DNA from: an uncultured Candidatus Saccharibacteria bacterium
GTDB lineage: Bacteria > Patescibacteriota > Saccharimonadia > Saccharimonadales > Saccharimonadaceae
Direction of reading: 5' to 3'
DNA: 7,668 bases
Assembly: GCA_947364965.1 (NCBI GenBank)
Contig: CANAUU010000048.1
Coordinates: forward strand, 1-7,668
Positions 1 through 6,100 of the stretch are shown here, piece by piece (the stretch's first letter is position 1; every line of letters starts with the position of its first letter). A program made the translations under genes and the position numbers. Under the pieces are notes generated by a model. The model was not told the origin of the DNA and did not search any database. It was given only the letters and a program-made list of their open reading frames with translations.

Positions 1-754
1 GCCGGTTACTAGCGTCTGAAACCCTCCGTGAAAAGCCCGCGAACCTCTCTCGCTCATGCGCTTCTCGCGCATAGGATTTCACTGAAATAATATTAGAAAT
101 TGAATCTGCTAGCTGACCGGTTTGTTTGGTATAAGCCTCCGCCTCTGCGTCATTCAAATGCGCAATTTTCCGCATCGTCAGCCCGGAGACGATTGAATAG
201 ATAATCGTAAAACCGACAATCCCAATCGCAAACCAAGCTGCTTGATTCCAAAGCACTATAACCACGAAAATGATATAGCACAACATTGGCCAAGCATCCC
301 AAATCAAAACATCCATCATTCTCTCGAATGATCCGACGAACTTGTTAGTCTGCGATACTAGGGAACCAGAAAAACGGTCACTATGGAATTGCATTGACTG
401 CTCTGAAACAGTATTGAAACACAAGTTCGCTAGGTCATACATTGATAGAACTTCCATTTTCCAAGTCCAAAACAATCGGAGCTCCTCTAGGACAAACTTG
501 CTAACCACATAACAAACCAGATATAAAATCACATCCACTGCCGCGCTCTGCAATAATTCTTCCAGCGGCAAACCTAGCGAAACTTTCTCAATCAAATTTG
601 CAAAAATCATCGCCGACAGAACCGCTCGCACGAACACTACAATCGGTGTCGCCAAAAAGAACCCCAGCGAATACCACTTATACTTAACGATCTCCTGCCA
701 AAAATAATGCAGCGTGCGCTTTACGGTTGGTTTATCTTTCTTTTCCTTCGTCAT
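1..754 (-). CDS. ABC exporter membrane domain, partial (3' end off the left edge)
   Basis: This is the N-terminal part (251 residues) of an ABC-type export protein in the inner membrane; the ATP-binding half would lie beyond the left edge. I translated it by hand from the minus strand, starting at the ATG at 754. After a lysine-rich N-terminus come hydrophobic segments at about residues 28-52, 72-90 and a double span at 152-190. The stretch around 122-150 (FHSDRFSGSLVSQTNKF) matches the usual 'FFD...TGELVSR..D' loop of exporter membrane domains. Residues 216-240 (ADSISNIISVKSYAREAHER) match the conserved segment that precedes the second long intracellular loop. These are family features of multidrug/lipid/peptide exporters; the substrate cannot be told. 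It has its own promoter and lies downstream of a terminator, so it is probably transcribed separately from glyS. Family call is secure; substrate and full length are unknown. Confidence 0.85.
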   Translation of the reverse strand, partial: MTKEKKDKPTVKRTLHYFWQEIVKYKWYSLGFFLATPIVVFVRAVLSAMIFANLIEKVSLGLPLEELLQSAAVDVILYLVCYVVSKFVLEELRLFWTWKMEVLSMYDLANLCFNTVSEQSMQFHSDRFSGSLVSQTNKFVGSFERMMDVLIWDAWPMLCYIIFVVIVLWNQAAWFAIGIVGFTIIYSIVSGLTMRKIAHLNDAEAEAYTKQTGQLADSISNIISVKSYAREAHERERFAGFSRRVSDASNR

Positions 755-762
755 ACCTCTAA

Positions 763-771
763 ATTATAACA
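763..771 (-). promoter_or_regulatory. Extended -10 promoter of the ABC exporter gene
   Basis: On the minus strand the bases read TGT-TATAAT, a perfect -10 hexamer with an upstream TG (extended -10). The hexamer ends only 8 bases before the ATG at 754, so a start of transcription about 7 bases downstream would give a transcript with almost no leader. The AGAGGT next to the ATG would be too close to act as a ribosome binding site. The assignment rests on sequence match and position only. Confidence 0.6.
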
Positions 772-806
772 GGAACCACCCCAAAATAACACCCCCGAAC
801 GACGGG

Positions 807-834
807 AAAGAGCCGCCCAGCCGGGCAGCTCTTT
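807..834 (-). terminator. Hairpin terminator downstream of glyS
   Basis: An inverted repeat pairs AAAGAGC (807-813) with GCTCTTT (828-834) and, inside it, GCCC (815-818) with GGGC (823-826). One C/A mismatch separates the two stems and the loop is four bases. It sits 17 bases past the glyS stop codon and before the exporter promoter. The tail after the stem on the minus strand is poor in T. On the plus strand it is TTTTCT. It could therefore work in either direction, but minus-strand genes flank it on both sides. Confidence 0.6.
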
Positions 835-850
835 TCTAGAAGCAAGTAGA

Positions 851-2161
851 TTACAGTTCTTCAATCTTCACTCGCTTCTGCTCGGTCGTATCGCGGTCGC
901 GCACAGTCACGGTCCCATCCTCCAGTGTATCAAAGTCAATCACCACGCATTTCGGCGTCCCGATCTCATCCTGTTTCTTATAGCGCTTCCCGATATTTCC
1001 TGAATCGTCCCAAGTCACGAAAATATATTTCTCTTTCAAGGCCTTGTAAACTTCCTCCGCCTTCTGAACCAGTTCCGGCTTGTTCTTCAAGAGCGGGGAA
1101 ACACAGAATTTGTATGGCGCCAAATTCTCAGGCAGCTTCAAGACCACTCGGTCATCTTCCTCTTGGTATGCCGCCGTCAAAATTGCCAAGAACAGACGCT
1201 CCACCCCAATCGATGGCTCAATCACGTGCGGAATGAACGTCTCGCCCGTCACCTTATCGCGGTACTCCATCGACTTTCCTGAAGCATTCTGAATATTCGA
1301 CAAGTCAAAGTCTGTCCGGTAAGCCAAACCCATCAGCTCTTCCTCGCCGTTCGGATAATCAAACATCATATCAATCGTCCGCTTCGAGTAGTGCGCGCGG
1401 TCTTCCGCTGGCACATCAAGCTCGTGAATCATCTCTGCCGGCAGCCCAATTACTTCCTCGAGGAATTCATGCTGCTCTTTGCGCATCTTCTCGAACTCTT
1501 CTTCCCAACTGTCCGGGTGCACAAAATACTCAATCTCCATCTGGCTACACTCGCGGTCGCGCAAGATGAAATCGCGCGGCGAAATCTCGTTCCGGAACGC
1601 CTTCCCCTGCTGCGCAATTCCGAATGGCATATTTGGATAAATCGTATCAATCACGCTCTTGTAATTCGTGAAAATACCCTGTGCAGTCTCTGGCCGGAGA
1701 TACGCAATCGATGCATCGTCCATCACTGGTCCGACGTGCGTTTGGAACATCATATTAAACTTCTTGATCTCGTCCCAGTTGAACTTTCCACAAGTTGGGC
1801 ATTTCACCTTCGCCTTCAAAAACTCTTCAGTCGTGATGCTTTCGGTTGCTCCATCAACCAATTTATCCGCCCGAAACCGTCCATGACACTCTTTACATTC
1901 CACCAACGGATCCGCGAAAGTCGCCACGTGCCCCGACGCCTCCCACGTTTTCGGGTTCATGATAATCGCCGCATCTACCCCATAAATATCATCACGCTTA
2001 TCAACCCAGAAACCCCACCAAGCATTCATCATATTCCGCTTCAACATCACGCCCAGCGGACCAAAATCCCAAGTGCCGGCCATACCGCCATAAACTTCTG
2101 ACCCCGGAAAAATAAATCCCCGCCGCTTACATAGACTTACAACATCTTCTAATTTACTCAT
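851..2161 (-). CDS. glyS: Glycyl-tRNA synthetase, single-chain alpha2 type
   Basis: This cytoplasmic class IIa enzyme joins glycine to tRNA-Gly using ATP. It is the single-polypeptide homodimer form (also named glyQS), not the alpha2beta2 form of many Gram-negative bacteria. The 436-residue protein begins with the family's SLCKRRGFIFPGSEVYGG segment. A Cys4 zinc site follows (C89, C92, C121, C124). YLRPETAQGIF lies near 154-164, motif 2 is FRNEISPRDFILRDREC at 189-205, and motif 3 contains GVERLFLAIL at 319-328. The C-terminal part from about 345 (LAPYKFCVSPLL) is the anticodon-binding domain. Length is normal and no key segment is missing. The ATG at 2161 is chosen because the conserved N-terminus begins right after it. 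No ribosome binding site precedes it; the promoter lies 9 bases upstream, so the message is probably leaderless. No T-box or other leader is possible in so short a space. Confidence 0.97.
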   Translation of the reverse strand: MSKLEDVVSLCKRRGFIFPGSEVYGGMAGTWDFGPLGVMLKRNMMNAWWGFWVDKRDDIYGVDAAIIMNPKTWEASGHVATFADPLVECKECHGRFRADKLVDGATESITTEEFLKAKVKCPTCGKFNWDEIKKFNMMFQTHVGPVMDDASIAYLRPETAQGIFTNYKSVIDTIYPNMPFGIAQQGKAFRNEISPRDFILRDRECSQMEIEYFVHPDSWEEEFEKMRKEQHEFLEEVIGLPAEMIHELDVPAEDRAHYSKRTIDMMFDYPNGEEELMGLAYRTDFDLSNIQNASGKSMEYRDKVTGETFIPHVIEPSIGVERLFLAILTAAYQEEDDRVVLKLPENLAPYKFCVSPLLKNKPELVQKAEEVYKALKEKYIFVTWDDSGNIGKRYKKQDEIGTPKCVVIDFDTLEDGTVTVRDRDTTEQKRVKIEEL

Positions 2162-2170
2162 AGTATATCT

Positions 2171-2179
2171 ATTATAGCA
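2171..2179 (-). promoter_or_regulatory. Extended -10 promoter of glyS
   Basis: The minus strand reads TGC-TATAAT with the hexamer at 2176-2171. There is no recognisable -35 element 16-18 bases upstream, which fits use of the extended -10 TG. The hexamer ends 9 bases before the glyS ATG, so the predicted transcript start is within about 3 bases of the start codon. Confidence 0.65.
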
Positions 2180-2186
2180 TGCGTCG

Positions 2187-2195
2187 TGCTATAAT
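2187..2195 (+). promoter_or_regulatory. Extended -10 promoter of the membrane protein gene
   Basis: The plus strand reads TGC-TATAAT, with the hexamer at 2190-2195. The -35 position (ATCTAT) is unconvincing, as for the opposing glyS promoter. Predicted transcript start is near 2202, leaving a leader of about 14 bases that contains the GGAGGT ribosome binding site. Confidence 0.65.
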
Positions 2196-2204
2196 TGGGG
2201 AAAT

Positions 2205-2210
2205 GGAGGT
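2205..2210 (+). promoter_or_regulatory. Ribosome binding site that fixes a TTG start
   Basis: GGAGGT is a near-perfect Shine-Dalgarno sequence. It lies 5 bases before a TTG at 2216. The earlier in-frame TTG at 2195 overlaps the promoter's -10 hexamer and would lie upstream of the predicted transcript start, so 2216 is the better start. Confidence 0.75.
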
Positions 2211-2215
2211 ATATT

Positions 2216-2938
2216 TTGTTTAGCGAAATCGAAAAAGAATACAAAAAGGGTCTGCAAGAACGCCGTTTCTTTGCCTTTTACTGGCCGCGCGCCATCTTGG
2301 TTGTCGTGCTAGCGCTTGTGTTCGACTTAGGTCTTAACTTCAACCGCTGGTTGATTTATGGAATTATGGCATTACTTTTGATACTTTTTGTTGCGGTTTT
2401 CTTCCTGCGGGATTGGCGCCGTGGGCTTTCGCGTATCGAGCCGGAAAAACTCCGCAAAACCGCCCGTCGTCACCGCGTCAAAGTCATTCTTAAAGCTGAT
2501 GACGAAATCCGTATCAACAATCTCGTCGAAGATCTACGCCGCCACAATCTCCGCACGAAATCTGACCTCGAACTTGCCATCAATTATTTCGAGCGTAATC
2601 GCCCCGTCACCTCGAAGCCAAATCTTCTCGAGTGGACTCTCTCCATTGCTGTCACTCTTTCCTCCATCGTCCTCCTCGCTTACGATACCGAAACCGGTGT
2701 TATTAATGCCCAAAAATTCGTCTCCGCCTTCGGCTCGACTATGACTATCGCCATCGTCATCCTGACTCCCGCCATCCTCGCCAAATTCATCTCCGCCCGC
2801 ATCGCCTCCGCCCGCACTAAGGTCGATTCCTTCATCACCGAGGACCTCGCCTTCATCTACGTCAACTACGAACAATACCGCGGCCAGTTGGAAGGGCAAA
2901 CCCGTCCCCGCCAAAAACAATCTTGTCGAAAATCGTAA
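2216..2938 (+). CDS. Hypothetical four-helix membrane protein
   Basis: I do not recognise this family. From the TTG at 2216 the protein has 240 residues. It opens with a short charged amphipathic stretch (FSEIEKEYKKGLQERR), then two membrane helices at about 24-40 and 45-64. A basic, arginine-rich cytoplasmic-type region of some 70 residues (65-136) follows, with a predicted helical, charged middle (KADDEIRINNLVEDLRRHN). Two more helices lie at about 138-156 and 168-190, and the tail is basic and hydrophilic. No signal-peptide cleavage site, cysteine motif or catalytic signature is visible. It is transcribed divergently from glyS under its own promoter. The next unit downstream is the CRISPR locus; no strong terminator lies between, and the predicted tracrRNA -35 element sits inside its last codons. 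A link to CRISPR function is possible but not shown. Confidence 0.75.
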   Translation: MFSEIEKEYKKGLQERRFFAFYWPRAILVVVLALVFDLGLNFNRWLIYGIMALLLILFVAVFFLRDWRRGLSRIEPEKLRKTARRHRVKVILKADDEIRINNLVEDLRRHNLRTKSDLELAINYFERNRPVTSKPNLLEWTLSIAVTLSSIVLLAYDTETGVINAQKFVSAFGSTMTIAIVILTPAILAKFISARIASARTKVDSFITEDLAFIYVNYEQYRGQLEGQTRPRQKQSCRKS

Positions 2939-2951
2939 TATAAGATATAAT
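2923..2951 (+). promoter_or_regulatory. Promoter for the RNA upstream of cas9
   Basis: TTGTCG (2923-2928) and a perfect TATAAT (2946-2951) are separated by exactly 17 bases, the optimum spacing. The -35 lies in the final codons of the membrane protein gene. Transcription would start near 2958, with no start codon or open frame of note before cas9, so the transcript is probably non-coding. Confidence 0.65.
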
Positions 2952-2957
2952 ACAAGC

Positions 2958-3086
2958 AGGTACCGCCCTTAAGTAAGGTTGTACTATGGTTCAAACTGTT
3001 AGGTCTCTATAATAATAAATATCTTATTATTTTAAGATATCTAGCACAGCTCTATAGCGTTCTTCGGAACGCTATAACTGTTTTAG
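2958..3086 (+). ncRNA. Probable tracrRNA of the type II-C system
   Basis: A tracrRNA pairs with the CRISPR repeat and anchors the guide in Cas9; type II loci need one and it often lies beside cas9. Here a -35/-10 promoter with 17-base spacing would start a short transcript near 2958. About 36 bases follow (2961-2996, ending GGTTCAAAC) that would suit an anti-repeat. If so, the CRISPR repeat should begin GTTTGAACCATAGTAC. Next come an AU-rich hairpin (3019-3026 with 3033-3040, 8 bp) and a 10-bp hairpin with a C(UUCG)G loop (3053-3076) ahead of TGTTTTAG. The cUUCGg tetraloop exists only in the plus-strand transcript, which supports this direction. The repeat itself is not in the window, so base pairing to it cannot be tested. 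The RNA may instead be an unrelated small RNA, or the tracrRNA may be on the minus strand or elsewhere. Confidence 0.5.
3053..3084 (+). terminator. UUCG-capped hairpin ending the upstream RNA
   Basis: TATAGCGTTC (3053-3062) pairs perfectly with GAACGCTATA (3067-3076) across a TTCG loop closed by C-G, the extra-stable tetraloop. Two bases of spacer are followed by TGTTTTA. The T-run is short, so this may be a modest terminator, the 3' structural hairpin of a tracrRNA, or both. It lies before the cas9 promoter and would insulate cas9 from read-through. Confidence 0.65.
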
Positions 3087-3099
3087 AAAATGCTTAAGA

Positions 3100-3128
3100 T
3101 TGCGATTACATCCCAGATATAGTATAAT
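3100..3128 (+). promoter_or_regulatory. Promoter of the cas9-cas1-cas2 operon
   Basis: TTGCGA (3100-3105) and a perfect TATAAT (3123-3128) are 17 bases apart. Predicted transcript start is near 3135, about 20 bases before the cas9 start codon. This leaves just enough leader for the GGAG ribosome binding site. Confidence 0.65.
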
Positions 3129-3146
3129 GTCTACATAAAATAAGAC

Positions 3147-3150
3147 GGAG
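3147..3150 (+). promoter_or_regulatory. Ribosome binding site favouring the GTG start of cas9
   Basis: GGAG lies 3 bases before a TTG (3154) and 6 bases before the adjacent in-frame GTG (3157). The second spacing is closer to the usual optimum and GTG is the commoner start codon, so 3157 is preferred. The two choices differ by one residue. Confidence 0.6.
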
Positions 3151-3156
3151 TTATTG

Positions 3157-6100
3157 GTGAGATATTCGTTAGGTTTGGATATTGGTACAACAAGTATCGG
3201 TTGGGCAGTAATTAATGAAGATAAGAATCGTATTGAAGATGTCGGTGTCCGCATTTTTGAGCGACCAGAAAACCCAAAGAACGGGGACTCTCTGGCGAAG
3301 CCCCGTCGTGACGCTCGCTCTGCTCGTCGCCGTCTACGCCGTCGTCGCCAACGTCTTGACTATCTGAAACAATTCTTCATTAACCATAACCTGCTCACTC
3401 CGCAGGAAGTTCAGGACCTCCTCACCTACGATTCTGCCCATACTCATAAGGACCCCTACGAATTAAGAGCCAAAGCTCTACAAGAGAAAATCCCCAACGA
3501 CGAGCTTTTTGTCGCTCTCTATCATATCGCGAAACGGCGTGGGTATAAGAGTAATCGTAAGGCCGTTGAGGAGAAAGACAAAGAGAGTGGGCGCGTCCTT
3601 CAGGCAATTAAAGAGAATCAGCATCTTCTTGCTCAATACAACAACTCCGTCGCACAAACTCTTCTTGAGGACAAAAAGTTCGAAAAACACAAACGCAACA
3701 AGGCGGATGACTATACAAATTCCTTCATCCGTGCCGATTTCGAACGCGAAATTCTAGCAATCCTCCAAACCCAAAATTGGTCACAAAACGACATTGACGA
3801 ACTCCTAACGAAGCCAAATAAAGGTCTTTTCTATCAGCGCCCTTTCATGACGAAAGAACTTATTCAGAAAATGCGCGGGCAATGTCAGCTCGAAAAAGAC
3901 CAGCCACGTGCTCCCCGCGCCAGCTATACTTTCGAGATTTTTCGTCTCGCGTCGGACCTAGCCAATCTTACTTACAATTCTAAAGAAAGGCTCACTAAAG
4001 AGCAAATCAAAGTTTGTATAGAACAGGCCAAAAAACAAAAAACTGTCACCTATAAAACCATCCATAATATCATTTTCCCAGACAAGGACGCTTATTTTAA
4101 ATTTGATTATATTCGAGGGAAGAAAAAAGAAGGCGAAGATCCAGAAAAAAATGCCTTCTGCAACCTCAAGTTCTATCATGCTATAAAAGATGCCTATAAA
4201 AATCATCCCTCGGACTGGCAGGAACTTCAAGATAATGTTGAGCTATTTGATAAAATCGGCGAAATCATCACTGAAAACAAAGATGACGAAACGTTGTTTG
4301 CTGAGCTGCAAAAACTAGAGCTATCAGATAAAATTATTGAAGAGCTCATGAAGCTATCCTTCTCTGGCTTCGGGCATTTATCCACCAAAGCCATCAAAAA
4401 CTTGATGCCTTACATTTTGGAAGGTAAAACCTACCTGGAAGCCGGAGCAATCGCTTATCCAGATCAGTTTGCGAACCAGCTTTCCGGCGATGAGAATGAG
4501 CTTCCTCCATTGTCAGAAGATGAGCTTCATCAGCTTACTAACCCAGTCGTCAAACGAGCTATTTCGCAAACTCGTAAAGTAATCAACACCGTCATCAAAA
4601 AACACGGCTCTCCCTACCAGATTAAAATTGAATGTGCCAATGATTTAGCGAGGAACGCCCAAGAACGCAGCAAAATCAAGAAGCAACAAGATGAGAACCA
4701 GGCATATAATGAAAAAGTCAAACAAAAACTCGAAGAGCTCGGCGTCGCTAATCCGACCGGACAGCAAATCATTAAATATAAATTGCGCGAACAACAATGT
4801 GGAAAGTGTGCTTATTGTGGGGCTGCGCTCAGTACGGATATTTTTACCGACGATAAACAGTCCGAAATCGACCATATTGTCCCGTTTAGCCGTTGTGGTA
4901 ATGATCGTTTCAATAACAAAGTGCTAGTTTGTCCGGTCTGCAATCAAGAAAAAGGCGACAAGACCCCGTTTGAAAAATGGGGTCAGGACCCAGAACGCTG
5001 GCAAAAAATCATTGATCTAGCCAATTCTCTAACTGGAAAATCAGACGCCAAGCGCTCTAGGATTTTATGCGAAACCGCACCAAAGGAAGATCGGCAGGCT
5101 CACGCGCTTAATGATACCCGATATATCGTGCGCTTTGTATCGCAATACATCAGAAAGAATTTACGTTTTGCGGAAGACGCTGACGGCAAACAAAAGGTCA
5201 TCACTCCGGCTGGAGCCACTACCAATTACCTCCGAAAAATGTACGGCATCGGGAGCAAAGACAGGGAAGCCAATAACTGCCACCATGCCGTAGACGCCTG
5301 TATTATAGCAACTGTATCGCAGGGGCAAATTCAGCGTGTTTCGGAATGGAACAAATACAAAGAGCAGGGTGCTAAACGACATACTTTGCTTTGGGAAGAT
5401 GAAAACGGCGAAACGCGTCAAATTACAAAAGTAGATTATGAAGTTATGCGACAAGAACTTGCTCCTTGGCCAGATTTCGCTAAAGAAGTTCGCATTCGCA
5501 CCGGAATGGCGCATGATGCTGGTGAGATTGAGAACCTAACCGATTTCCGCGATAAGTTTCGTAGTTTCGAAAGTTATGACGCTGATTTCTTGGAAACTCT
5601 CCATCCTCTCTTCGTTTCACGCATGCCTAAGCGGAGCCTTAATGGTAAGATACATGAAGAGACCATTCGCAGCCCAAAGCCCACAGCAGACGGTCGCCGC
5701 ACGGCGCGTAAACGTCTAGACAAAAAATTCGCCCAGAACTATGTCAAATGTCAAAAAGAAGGCAAACCAGAAAACAGTTATCTAGAGAACTCCGTCCTGC
5801 CAGAAAGCGACATAGTCCTGTACCGCCAACTCAAGCAGCTACTCGAAGAGAAAGGGGAGAATGCTTTTGATGAGCCAGTTTATAAGAACAACAAGACCAT
5901 TGATAAAAACGGACACCTTCTGTCGCCGGTATCGACAGTCAAAGTCTACGAGAAGAAACCTAACACATCAGGAGTTTACCTTAATAACGGAACGCAGTTT
6001 GCTGACAACGGTAAAACGCTTTGTTTGAATATCTATCGTCGCAAGATGAGCGACGGTAATTATAAGTTCTTTGCCGCACCGCTTTATGCTCATAGCCTTC

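Larger units (their letters stand above)
2171..2195. repeat. Perfect inverted repeat made of two divergent -10 elements
   Basis: ATTATAGCA (2171-2179) and TGCTATAAT (2187-2195) are perfect reverse complements separated by 7 bases. Each arm is the extended -10 element of one of the two divergent genes. The symmetry may be just two consensus promoters back to back, or may also serve as an operator. Nothing else in the sequence decides this. Confidence 0.8.

Noticed and set aside
1391..2101. 236-residue open frame on the plus strand opposite glyS
   Set aside because: It lies wholly antisense to a clear glycyl-tRNA synthetase, has no ribosome binding site or family-like sequence, and its composition is that of a reverse-strand shadow.
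2534..2920. 128-residue minus-strand frame rich in Asp and Gly
   Set aside because: It is antisense to the membrane protein gene and its low-complexity acidic sequence arises from the pyrimidine-rich codons on the other strand.
2960..2984. Small hairpin GTAC-CCTT / AAGG-GTAC at the start of the RNA, as a terminator of the membrane protein gene
   Set aside because: The stem is short, interrupted by an internal loop and lacks a T-run. It fits better as a local fold of the presumed anti-repeat.
3008..3013. Additional TATAAT in the gap before cas9
   Set aside because: No -35-like hexamer lies at 16-18 bases, and it forms part of the AU-rich hairpin region. A shorter RNA starting near 3020 cannot be excluded.
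2939..3153. CRISPR array or degenerate repeats upstream of cas9
   Set aside because: No 30-40 base unit recurs. Only short matches such as AACTGTTAG/AACTGTTTTAG and two CTTAAG sites are seen.
3072..3254. 60-residue minus-strand frame across the cas9 start and promoter
   Set aside because: It overlaps the Cas9 RuvC-I coding sequence and the cas9 promoter, with no initiation signals of its own.
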